From NCBI RefSeq assembly GCF_025947305.1, contig NZ_CP110009.1, positions 2,893,501 through 2,957,500 of the forward strand: 64,000 bases of DNA, in the 5' to 3' direction. This document shows positions 53,574 through 61,375 of this stretch, in pieces; within the stretch, counting starts at the first letter, position 1; every line of letters starts with the position of its first letter. Source of the DNA: Flavobacterium sp. N3904 (GTDB taxonomy: Bacteria > Bacteroidota > Bacteroidia > Flavobacteriales > Flavobacteriaceae). The position numbers and the translations under genes were made by a program. Below the pieces are notes generated by a model, which saw only the letters and a program-made list of their open reading frames with translations, searched no databases and was not told where the DNA came from.

Positions 53574-55190
53574 ATGTTAACAGTCAATAATTTATCAGTT
53601 CAGTTTGGCAAACGAATTTTGTTCGACGAAGTAAATACAACCTTCACACACGGTAATATTTATGGAGTTATCGGGGCTAATGGTGCTGGAAAATCAACTT
53701 TTCTTAAAATAATTGCAGGTGAAATGGATCCGACTTCTGGTCATATTCATCTGGAACCAGGAAAACGTATGTCGGTTTTAAATCAAAACCACAATATGTT
53801 TGATGAGCACACAGTACTAGAAACTGTGATAATGGGTAACAAAGTCCTGTATGCCGTAAAAACGGAGATGGATGCACTTTATCTTGATTACAATGATAAA
53901 AATGCAGACAGAATAGGAGAGTTGCAAGTGCAATTTGAAGAGATGAATGGTTGGAATGCCGATTCTGATGCAGCTTCAATGCTTTCCAACCTTGGCATTA
54001 CCGAAGACAACCATTATACCCTAATGGGAGATTTAGAAGGGAAAATTAAAGTGAGAGTTCTTTTGGCACAAGCCTTATTTGGAAATCCAGATTTGCTTAT
54101 TATGGATGAGCCTACCAACGATTTGGATTTTGAAACCATTGCTTGGTTGGAAAATTTCTTGGCAAATTATGAAAATACTGTAATAGTAGTTTCTCACGAC
54201 AGACACTTTTTGGATTCGGTTTGTACGCATATATCCGATATTGATTTTAGTAAAATAAATCATTATTCCGGAAATTATACTTTTTGGTATGAATCTAGCC
54301 AATTAGCTGCCAAACAACGTGCACAACAAAACAAAAAAGCCGAAGAAAAGAAGCAAGAATTAGAAGAATTTATTCGTCGTTTTTCTGCTAATGTAGCCAA
54401 ATCAAAACAAGCTACTTCTCGTAAAAAAATGATTTCTAAATTGAATATTTCAGATATCAAACCTTCAAGCCGTCGTTATCCGGCAATTATTTTTGACCAA
54501 GAGCGTGAAGCAGGAGATCAAATTTTAAATATTCAGGATTTGAGTGCCTCGGTTGATGGAGAAATCCTTTTTAAAGGTGTGGATTTGAATATGGCAAAAG
54601 GCGATAAAATTGTTCTTTTTTCTAAAGATTCAAGAGCTACAACAGCATTTTACGAAATTTTAAATGGGAATCAAAAAGCAGATTCGGGTACTTACGATTG
54701 GGGAGTTACGACCAATCAAGCTTATTTACCAGGAGACAATCATTCGTTTTTTGAAAACGATTATTCGCTGGTTGATTGGTTGCGTCAATGGGTAAAAACA
54801 GAAGAGGAAAGAGATGAAGTTAATATCCGTAGCTTTCTTGGAAAAATGATTTTCTCTGGTGAAGAAGCTTTGAAAACCTGTAATGTATTGTCAGGAGGAG
54901 AAAAAGTTCGTTGTATGTTATCCCGAATGATGATGGAAAGAGCCAATGTTTTGATGCTAGACGAACCGACGAATCACTTGGATTTGGAATCGATTACAGC
55001 TTTCAACAATTCATTAAAAAACTATAAAGGTTCTGTGATTTTTACTACTCATGATCATGAGTTTGCTCAAACTGTTGGTAATAGAGTAATTGAGTTAACG
55101 CCAAATGGCGCTATTGACAGGTACATGACTTTCGATGAATATTTGGATAATGAAGGAGTACAGGAATTAAGAACTAAGATGTATTCATAA
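53574..55190 (+). CDS. ABC-F family ATPase (YbiT-like)
   Basis: A 538-residue soluble protein with two ABC domains and no membrane segment, started at ATG 53574 (MLTVNNLSVQFGKR). Domain 1 has an intact Walker A (GANGAGKST, 34-42) and Walker B (LLIMDEPTNDLD), but its signature is LMGDLEGKIK (from 150). Domain 2 has an altered Walker A, SKDSRATT (350-357), with an intact signature LSGGEKVR (439). The linker is charged, as in ribosome-binding ABC-F proteins. So one composite ATP site is intact and the other degenerate. A role in translation is by family. Confidence 0.92.
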   Translation: MLTVNNLSVQFGKRILFDEVNTTFTHGNIYGVIGANGAGKSTFLKIIAGEMDPTSGHIHLEPGKRMSVLNQNHNMFDEHTVLETVIMGNKVLYAVKTEMDALYLDYNDKNADRIGELQVQFEEMNGWNADSDAASMLSNLGITEDNHYTLMGDLEGKIKVRVLLAQALFGNPDLLIMDEPTNDLDFETIAWLENFLANYENTVIVVSHDRHFLDSVCTHISDIDFSKINHYSGNYTFWYESSQLAAKQRAQQNKKAEEKKQELEEFIRRFSANVAKSKQATSRKKMISKLNISDIKPSSRRYPAIIFDQEREAGDQILNIQDLSASVDGEILFKGVDLNMAKGDKIVLFSKDSRATTAFYEILNGNQKADSGTYDWGVTTNQAYLPGDNHSFFENDYSLVDWLRQWVKTEEERDEVNIRSFLGKMIFSGEEALKTCNVLSGGEKVRCMLSRMMMERANVLMLDEPTNHLDLESITAFNNSLKNYKGSVIFTTHDHEFAQTVGNRVIELTPNGAIDRYMTFDEYLDNEGVQELRTKMYS

Positions 55191-55215
55191 AAATATTTAA
55201 GTTTACTAAAACTAT

Positions 55216-55252
55216 AAGCTTCTGCATTACATGTAGGAGCTTTTTTTTTTTT
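55216..55252 (+). terminator. terminator of ABC-F gene
   Basis: Imperfect stem AAGCTTCT (from 55216) with AGGAGCTT (to 55242) followed by a long T-run, 26 bp past the stop. Confidence 0.75.
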
Positions 55253-55369
55253 GGTTTTAATATTCAGCGGATGGGTTTAATTTATCATGAATTTAAAAAT
55301 TGATTTTTAGTTATTGATAGAAAATTACGATACTTTTCAGTATCAATTGTTTCATTTATTAATACAACT

Positions 55370-56551
55370 ATGTCAAACAGTACTTTTAATTTAAAAACAC
55401 CAAGAGTTGAAGTTGTCGATGCCTTGAGAGGTTTTGCTATTATGTCTATTATGTTATTGCATAATATTGAACATTTTGATTACTATTATTTTCCAGAAGC
55501 CTTACCAGAATGGATGAAAGTCTTGGATAAAATAATCTGGGAAACATTATTTTTTCTTTTTGGAGGAAAATCCTATGCCATTTTTGCACTACTGTTTGGT
55601 TTTAGTTTTTATATTCAGAATGATAATCAGGAGAAAAAAGGAAAAGATTTTAGGGGTAGATTTCTATGGAGGTTACTGCTATTGTTGGGTTTTGGATTTA
55701 TAAATACAATTTTTTACGAAGGTGATATTTTGATGATTTACGCAGTATTGGGACTCGCTTTAATTCCTGTTTGTAAATGGAACAACAAAGCAGTTTTTAT
55801 AACTGCACTAATTTTGATGCTGCAACCTTTAGAATGGATAAGGTATTTTTATATACTGTTGCATCCCGAGTTTGTGCCTAAGCCCAATTTGTCAGATCAG
55901 TACTTTGGAATGATGGGAGAATATTTAAAAAGTAATTCTTTTACGGATTATGCGGTGGGAAATCTTAGTATTGGGAGATTAGCTTCTGTTTTTTGGTCAT
56001 GGGAAAATGGACGTTTTTTTCAAGCCCCAGCCTTATTTATGTTGGGCATGTTGGTAGGACGTAAAAAGCTATTTATTACATCAATTGAAAGTAATTTGTT
56101 TTGGAAAAAAGCCCAGCAATATTCGTTTTTATTTTTTATTCCTTTGTTTGCTTTTAAAACCTTTTTACCTGAAATGATAGAAAGAAAAGCTACGATGAAT
56201 AGCCTATCTATAATTATAACTTCGTGGTCCAATTTGGCTTTTATGATTATTTTGGTTTCTACTTTTATATTGGTCTATCAAAAAGAATCGATCCATAATC
56301 TTTTGTCAAAATTGATTCCTTTCGGAAAAATGAGTTTGACCAATTATATCATGCAATCTATTGTAGGTTCTTTTATTTACTATCGTTATGGATTAGGACT
56401 TGTGGAATATACAGGTGCAACTTATAGTTTGGTAATTGGAATTGTCCTGTTTATTTTACAGCTAACATTCTGTACTTCGTGGTTAAAAACGCATAAACAA
56501 GGACCTTTGGAATATATTTGGCATAAGGCAACTTGGATTAGGAGCTCATAG
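55370..56551 (+). CDS. DUF418 multi-pass membrane protein
   Basis: A 393-residue protein with about ten helices. It starts with the family motif RVEVVDALRGFAIMSIMLLH, and the C-terminal DUF418 part has FGKMSLTNYIMQSIVGSFIY and LGPLEYIWHKATW-like sequence (QGPLEYIWHKATWI). The family is of unknown function and distantly resembles acyltransferase-3 proteins, but the catalytic His of that family is not clear here. A single gene with its own terminator. Confidence 0.9.
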   Translation: MSNSTFNLKTPRVEVVDALRGFAIMSIMLLHNIEHFDYYYFPEALPEWMKVLDKIIWETLFFLFGGKSYAIFALLFGFSFYIQNDNQEKKGKDFRGRFLWRLLLLLGFGFINTIFYEGDILMIYAVLGLALIPVCKWNNKAVFITALILMLQPLEWIRYFYILLHPEFVPKPNLSDQYFGMMGEYLKSNSFTDYAVGNLSIGRLASVFWSWENGRFFQAPALFMLGMLVGRKKLFITSIESNLFWKKAQQYSFLFFIPLFAFKTFLPEMIERKATMNSLSIIITSWSNLAFMIILVSTFILVYQKESIHNLLSKLIPFGKMSLTNYIMQSIVGSFIYYRYGLGLVEYTGATYSLVIGIVLFILQLTFCTSWLKTHKQGPLEYIWHKATWIRSS

Positions 56552-56644
56552 AGAGTTATTGTTGTTCATATAAAAACTATCTTGAGTCTAGATAAAGCAT
56601 GGAGTGAATCACTAGGATTATAATATTTTTTTAAATCAAACTTT

Positions 56645-56674
56645 AACTCCCGTAAATTCTACGGGAGTTTTTTT
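56645..56674. terminator. bidirectional terminator
   Basis: Perfect 10-bp stem AACTCCCGTA (56645-56654) with TACGGGAGTT (56660-56669), then T-run, between convergent DUF418 and small lipoprotein genes. Confidence 0.88.
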
Positions 56675-56677
56675 GAA

Positions 56678-56851
56678 TTAATCTTTTTTGAAAAACCTGC
56701 TTATAATAAATAGAATAACAGCAATAACTGCTATTACTATAAAAATACCTACGCCCATACCGGCTTTGAATATCCCACCAATAACTTCACAACTGTTCAA
56801 GGTTAAAAGAATGCTGAAAGCAATAAATAATTTGGAGAATTTGTTTTGCAT
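56678..56851 (-). CDS. 57-residue small membrane lipoprotein
   Basis: An ORF from ATG at 56851: MQNKFSKLFIAFSILLTLNS then CEVIGGIFKAGMGVG, a hydrophobic helix and the basic end SRFFKKD. LNSC is a lipobox (Cys21), and a second hydrophobic stretch runs at about residues 34-51. I recall similar proteins in Bacteroidota that carry unreliable labels. The terminator hairpin lies just past its stop. Function unknown. Confidence 0.7.
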   Translation of the reverse strand: MQNKFSKLFIAFSILLTLNSCEVIGGIFKAGMGVGIFIVIAVIAVILFIISRFFKKD

Positions 56852-56978
56852 GATATTTTTGATTTAAGTTTTTATTTTTTTATAAAATTAGGTTCAATGA
56901 CTAATAAACTCTTTATATAATTTATTAGTAATGTTTCAATATTTCGCCCACTCAATTGAAAAGATTTAAATTTTTAGC

Positions 56979-57010
56979 TTGTAAATCCTAATTCGGAATT
57001 TGTATATTTG
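56979..57010 (+). promoter_or_regulatory. promoter of the pyrR-pyrB series
   Basis: TTG (56979-56981), 21 bp, then TATATTTG (57003-57010). Start codon of pyrR is about 100 bp downstream, leaving a leader in which I saw no clear PyrR attenuator hairpin pair. Confidence 0.6.
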
Positions 57011-57109
57011 CTTAACCAAACCTACGGATGTTTTGAAATTGAATAAAACATTTTAAAAACTACTCAGATAACGCCGTAAATCTTTTAAAAACAAATAATT
57101 GCTACCTAT

Positions 57110-57649
57110 ATGAACCAAAAAGTGTTACTCAATTCAAAAGAAGTCAATATTATTTTGAACCGTTTGGCTTGTCAATTAATTGAAAAACATCTTGACTTTT
57201 CGGATACCGTTTTGATAGGAATTCAACCTAGAGGTACTTTTTTGGCAGAACGATTGAAAGTATTGTTAGAAAACGAATATCATATACCAAATGTTTCTTT
57301 GGGATATTTGGATATCACTTTTTTTAGGGACGATTTCCGTAGAACCAATAAACCTTTGGAAGCGAATAAAACACAAATTGATTTTTTGGTTGAAGACATG
57401 AAAGTGATTTTTATTGATGATGTATTATATACTGGTCGCAGTATTCGTGCGGCTTTGACAGCTATTCAATCTTTTGGAAGGCCCTCTGGAATTGAATTGT
57501 TAACATTAATCGATCGCCGTTTTAGTAGAGATTTACCAATTCAGCCTGATTATAGAGGTCGTCAGGTAGATGCTATAAATGGGGAAAAAGTAAAAGTTTG
57601 TTGGGTAGAGCAAGATGGTGAAGACGGTGTATATTTAGTGACCAACTAG
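57110..57649 (+). CDS. pyrR: bifunctional pyr operon regulator / uracil phosphoribosyltransferase
   Basis: A 179-residue phosphoribosyltransferase-fold protein. The PRPP loop VIFIDDVLYTGRSIRAAL lies at residues 99-116. IGIQPRGTFLAERL and LGYLDITFFRDDFRR are typical of PyrR, the latter being the flexible hood region. It converts uracil plus PRPP to UMP and in many bacteria binds pyr mRNA to regulate the operon. It is followed by pyrB after 69 bp, the standard arrangement. Full length. Confidence 0.95.
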   Translation: MNQKVLLNSKEVNIILNRLACQLIEKHLDFSDTVLIGIQPRGTFLAERLKVLLENEYHIPNVSLGYLDITFFRDDFRRTNKPLEANKTQIDFLVEDMKVIFIDDVLYTGRSIRAALTAIQSFGRPSGIELLTLIDRRFSRDLPIQPDYRGRQVDAINGEKVKVCWVEQDGEDGVYLVTN

Positions 57650-57718
57650 ATTTGGAAAACAAAAATAGACAAAAAGAAACTTAATTTTTAAATATAAAAA
57701 CTGAAAATCTAAATAATA

Positions 57719-58645
57719 ATGAGCGAACTAAGTGTAAATCATTTATTAGGTATTAAATATATTAACGAAAATGATATTAACCTGATTTTTGAAACTGCCG
57801 ATCATTTTAAAGAAGTAATTAATCGACCTATAAAGAAAGTACCTTCTTTACGAGATATTACAATAGCTAATATATTTTTCGAAAACAGTACACGAACAAA
57901 GTTATCATTTGAATTGGCGCAAAAAAGATTATCGGCAGATGTTATTAGTTTTTCAGCAGCACAATCTTCAGTAAAAAAAGGGGAAACATTAATAGATACA
58001 GTAAACAATATACTTTCTATGAAAGTGGATATGGTCGTCATGCGACATTCCAATCCTGGTGCTGCATATTTTTTATCCAAAAATGTAAAGGCAAGTATTG
58101 TAAATGCGGGTGATGGTGCACATGAACATCCGACACAGGCATTATTGGACAGTTATTCGATTAGAGAGAAATTAGGAGACGTTGCAGGAAAAAAAGTAGT
58201 TATTGTTGGTGATATTTTGCATTCAAGAGTGGCACTTTCAAACATATATGCTTTACAAATGCAAGGTGCTGAAGTGAAGGTTTGTGGTCCGAAAACACTG
58301 ATCCCAAGGTATATTGAATCGCTTGGAGTGACAGTTGAACCTAATTTACGTAAAGCGCTTGAATGGTGTGATGTAGCCAATATGTTAAGAGTGCAAAATG
58401 AAAGAATGGATGTGAACTTTTTTCCATCAACCAGAGAGTATGCTCAGCAATATGGTTTAGACAAAGCTTTATTGGATTCACTCAACAAAGAAATTATAAT
58501 TATGCACCCAGGACCTATAAACCGTGGAGTCGAAATCACTAGTGATGTAGCCGATTCTCAACAATCGGTAATTTTAAATCAGGTAGAGAATGGAGTTGCT
58601 ATTAGGATGGCAGTTATCTATCTGTTGGCTTCAAAAATTCAATAG
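57719..58645 (+). CDS. pyrB: aspartate carbamoyltransferase catalytic subunit
   Basis: A 308-residue ATCase catalytic chain, forming carbamoyl-aspartate in pyrimidine synthesis. The carbamoyl-phosphate site is FFENSTRTKLSFE (residues 53-65), with MRHSNPGA, DGAHEHPTQALLD and MHPGPINRG as further conserved motifs. No pyrI regulatory chain is next to it. It is followed by an STAS-like gene after 8 bp. Full length. Confidence 0.96.
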   Translation: MSELSVNHLLGIKYINENDINLIFETADHFKEVINRPIKKVPSLRDITIANIFFENSTRTKLSFELAQKRLSADVISFSAAQSSVKKGETLIDTVNNILSMKVDMVVMRHSNPGAAYFLSKNVKASIVNAGDGAHEHPTQALLDSYSIREKLGDVAGKKVVIVGDILHSRVALSNIYALQMQGAEVKVCGPKTLIPRYIESLGVTVEPNLRKALEWCDVANMLRVQNERMDVNFFPSTREYAQQYGLDKALLDSLNKEIIIMHPGPINRGVEITSDVADSQQSVILNQVENGVAIRMAVIYLLASKIQ

Positions 58646-58653
58646 TCAGTATT

Positions 58654-58986
58654 ATGAAAGTTACTACAAAAGGACATACTATTGTAATTAAAGATACAGA
58701 AGGGAATATTGTGGAATTTTTAGAAAAAATAGATGGGCAATACAATAGTTTTAAAGATCACAATCTTATTTTAGATATTTCTCATGACAAATCGGTTGAT
58801 ATTAAATCAATTAAGATTTTTTCCGAATTAGCCAAAAAACATAAAAAAGAAAAAAAATCATTAGTTTTTGTTGTTCAAGATATAGATTATAATAAAGTAC
58901 CTAAATCTATTGTTGTAGTACCAACCCAATTAGAGGCTCAAGATTTAATTGAGATGGATGAAATTGAAAGAGATTTAGGTTTTTAA
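58654..58986 (+). CDS. STAS-like small protein upstream of rnz
   Basis: A 110-residue soluble protein. Its secondary-structure pattern, with LILDISHDKSVDIKSIKIFS and KKSLVFVVQDIDYNKVP, resembles STAS/anti-sigma-antagonist folds; a Ser phosphorylation site is not obvious. In flavobacterial genomes it lies just before rnz, and is sometimes called ribonuclease Z by association. It is close to pyrB (8 bp) and separated from rnz by a GTTTAA-type repeat. Function unknown. Confidence 0.65.
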   Translation: MKVTTKGHTIVIKDTEGNIVEFLEKIDGQYNSFKDHNLILDISHDKSVDIKSIKIFSELAKKHKKEKKSLVFVVQDIDYNKVPKSIVVVPTQLEAQDLIEMDEIERDLGF

Positions 58987-58989
58987 AAT

Positions 58990-59047
58990 CGTTTAGTCGT
59001 TTAACCGTTTAAGCGTTTAACCGATTAAACAAATAACCGATTAAACG
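58990..59047. repeat. 8-bp tandem CGTTTAAC-type repeat
   Basis: Four consecutive 8-mers CGTTTAGT, CGTTTAAC, CGTTTAAG, CGTTTAAC (58990-59021), then CGATTAAAC twice (59022-59030, 59039-59047 in related phase). It occupies the whole gap between the STAS-like gene and rnz. Confidence 0.7.
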
Positions 59048-59054
59048 AAATAAA

Positions 59055-59960
59055 TTGAAACTAACAATTCTAGGCTGTTATGCCGCTACTCCGCGTACTT
59101 TTACCAATCCCACTTCTCAGGTTTTAGACATAAAAAATAGACTTTTTTTAATTGATTGTGGGGAGGGAACTCAAGTACAGTTGCGTAAAAACAAGGTTAA
59201 ATTCTCAAAAATAAATCATGTTTTTATTTCGCATTTGCATGGAGATCATTTTTTTGGGCTAATTGGATTAATTTCCACTTTTGCTCTTTTGGGACGCACT
59301 ACAGATTTGCATATTTATGGGCCAAAAGGAATCAAAGAGATAATTGATTTGCAATTAAAATTATCTAATTCATGGACTAATTATCAATTATTTTTTCATG
59401 AATTGGAATCGAAAGAAAGTGAAATTATTTTTGAAGACGAAAAAGTTATAGTCAAAACAATTCCACTAAAGCATCGTGTTTACACCAATGGTTTTTTATT
59501 CCATGAAAAAATTGGAGATCGAATATTAGATTTTAATGCTGTTCAAAATTTTGAAATTGAAACGTGTTATTATCAAAACATAAAAAAAGGAAAAGATATT
59601 CTTTTAGAAGACGGAAGAATTATAGAAAATAAAAAATTGACTTTTGATCCTATTCCTGCAATGAGCTATGCATTTTGTTCGGATACCAAATATAATGAAG
59701 CTATTATTCCTGTTATTAAAAATGTAGATATTTTATATCATGAATCAACTTTTTTGGATTCAGAAGAATCTTTGGCTTCCAAAACAATGCATTCAACTGC
59801 AAAAGAAGCTGCCAAAATTGCTCTAAAAGCCAATGCAAAGCAGTTAATTCTAGGGCATTATTCTACTCGATATGCAAGTATAGATTTATTTAAAGAAGAG
59901 GCTGAAACAATTTTTACAGCAGTTATATTGGCTGATGATGGTAAAAGTTTCGAATTTTAA
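59055..59960 (+). CDS. rnz: ribonuclease Z
   Basis: A 301-residue metallo-beta-lactamase-fold nuclease that matures tRNA 3' ends. The zinc motif HLHGDH stands at residues 60-65, DCGEGTQ at 34-40, and LGHYSTRYAS near the C-terminus. The start is TTG at 59055, giving MKLTILGCYAATPRTF, which matches the usual N-terminus; no ATG is available upstream. No encoded CCA on the tRNA in this window fits a need for RNase Z. The gene precedes pdxH by 24 bp. Confidence 0.94.
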   Translation: MKLTILGCYAATPRTFTNPTSQVLDIKNRLFLIDCGEGTQVQLRKNKVKFSKINHVFISHLHGDHFFGLIGLISTFALLGRTTDLHIYGPKGIKEIIDLQLKLSNSWTNYQLFFHELESKESEIIFEDEKVIVKTIPLKHRVYTNGFLFHEKIGDRILDFNAVQNFEIETCYYQNIKKGKDILLEDGRIIENKKLTFDPIPAMSYAFCSDTKYNEAIIPVIKNVDILYHESTFLDSEESLASKTMHSTAKEAAKIALKANAKQLILGHYSTRYASIDLFKEEAETIFTAVILADDGKSFEF

Positions 59961-59984
59961 TGATATTATATTAAAATAAAAAAA

Positions 59985-60629
59985 ATGAAAGATTTAAGTG
60001 ATTATAGAAAATCGTATGAAAAAAGCGAATTGTTGGAATCTTCAATTCCTGAAGATCCCATAAATCTTTTTAACAGATGGTTTCATGAGGTTGAAGATTT
60101 TGATGGTAATGAAGAAGTTAATGCAATGACCGTTTCTACTATTGGTTTGGATGGTTTTCCAAAATCAAGAGTTGTTTTATTAAAAAAATTTAACGAGGAA
60201 GGGTTTATTTTTTATACCAATTACAATTCTGAAAAGGGGAGGGCAATTGCCAACAATCCCAATGTTTGTCTTTCTTTTTTTTGGGAGAGTTTAGAACGTC
60301 AAGTTATTATAAAAGGTGTTGCTCAAAAAACGTCTGAAAATAATTCTGATGGTTATTTTGAATCAAGACCCGACGGTAGTAAACTAGGCGCCATAGTTTC
60401 TAATCAAAGTGAGGTGGTGCCATCCCGAAATTATCTTGAAGAAAGTTTAAAACAATTGGAAAAGAATTTTGAAGGAAAAGAAATTTTAAGACCCAAACAC
60501 TGGGGTGGGTATCTAGTGACTCCAATTGAAGTTGAGTTTTGGCAAGGAAGACCTAATCGTTTACATGATCGTATTCGATTTACTTTACAAGATGATTATT
60601 CATGGAAAATAAATCGTTTAGCACCTTAA
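59985..60629 (+). CDS. pdxH: pyridoxamine 5'-phosphate oxidase
   Basis: A 214-residue FMN enzyme making pyridoxal 5'-phosphate. Conserved segments are MTVSTIGLDGFPKSRVVLLK (residues 46-65), FYTNYNSEKGRAIANNP, VSFFWESLERQV-like FFWESLERQVIIKG, and the C-terminal EFWQGRPNRLHDRIRF with LAP at the end. Full length. It follows rnz after 24 bp in the same direction. Confidence 0.96.
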   Translation: MKDLSDYRKSYEKSELLESSIPEDPINLFNRWFHEVEDFDGNEEVNAMTVSTIGLDGFPKSRVVLLKKFNEEGFIFYTNYNSEKGRAIANNPNVCLSFFWESLERQVIIKGVAQKTSENNSDGYFESRPDGSKLGAIVSNQSEVVPSRNYLEESLKQLEKNFEGKEILRPKHWGGYLVTPIEVEFWQGRPNRLHDRIRFTLQDDYSWKINRLAP

Positions 60630-60802
60630 AATCAGTTATTTAATGTAGGATTTATACTCTTTTATCTTAGTTAATTATGTAGTTTATCGATTTTATTTGG
60701 AAGTTTAAAGTTTAGTCAGTTTATTTGGATTAATAAATAACCTAAACCACTAATATTAAAGCAGTTTGCCCCAATCTACTTTAAACTTAAACTACTATTT
60801 TT

Positions 60803-61309
60803 ATGAGTTCGAAATTACTTCGTTTGACTTTTTTTGCTGTTTTCTTATGTTTTATGGTTTCCTGTTCTGAAGAGAATGTTACTGCTTCTTCTGAAACTGC
60901 TTCAAATTTGCCAATTGTTTTAAATTATGATTATAGTCCTGTAGAACTAGAAACATTGACGTTGATTAATAATTATAGAATTAGTATTGGTTTAAATTCT
61001 TTAGAAAAAATAAATCATATATCATACAAATCCGAACAACATGATAATTATATGATAGCTAATAATGTTGTGAATCATAATGATTTTGAAGCAAGATCTG
61101 AAAATATAATTAAAGTTTTAGGAGCCAAAAAAGTGAGTGAAAATATTGCTTATAATTATAACAGTCCCAAAGGAGCATTTGATGCATGGTTGAATAGCGA
61201 AGGACATAAGCAAAATATAGAAGGAGATTTTACTCATTTTGGAATTTCAATAAGAAAGAATCCAGCTAATGATAAAAAATATTATACAATTATTTTTGCC
61301 AAAATTTAA
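60803..61309 (+). CDS. CAP-domain (SCP/PR1-like) lipoprotein
   Basis: A 168-residue lipoprotein (lipobox MVSCSEE, Cys at residue 21). Residues 50-168 form a CAP domain: LTLINNYRISIGLNSLEKI, HDNYMIANNVVNHNDF, ENIAYNYNSPKGAFDAWLNS and GHKQNIEGDFTHFGISIRKN. The His residues of the CAP cavity are partly kept. Function is undefined; location is probably outer membrane. It is separated from pdxH by 173 bp containing GTTTAAA-type repeats. Confidence 0.88.
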   Translation: MSSKLLRLTFFAVFLCFMVSCSEENVTASSETASNLPIVLNYDYSPVELETLTLINNYRISIGLNSLEKINHISYKSEQHDNYMIANNVVNHNDFEARSENIIKVLGAKKVSENIAYNYNSPKGAFDAWLNSEGHKQNIEGDFTHFGISIRKNPANDKKYYTIIFAKI

Positions 61310-61326
61310 TTTCATAAAACAATAAT

Positions 61327-61359
61327 AAAAATGGCTGCTAAATTTTGGCAGCCATTTTT
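61327..61359. terminator. bidirectional terminator
   Basis: Perfect 12-bp stem AAAAATGGCTGC (61327-61338) with GCAGCCATTTTT (61348-61359) between convergent CAP and OmpA genes. Confidence 0.9.
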
Positions 61360-61375
61360 ATTGAAACCCCTTTTT

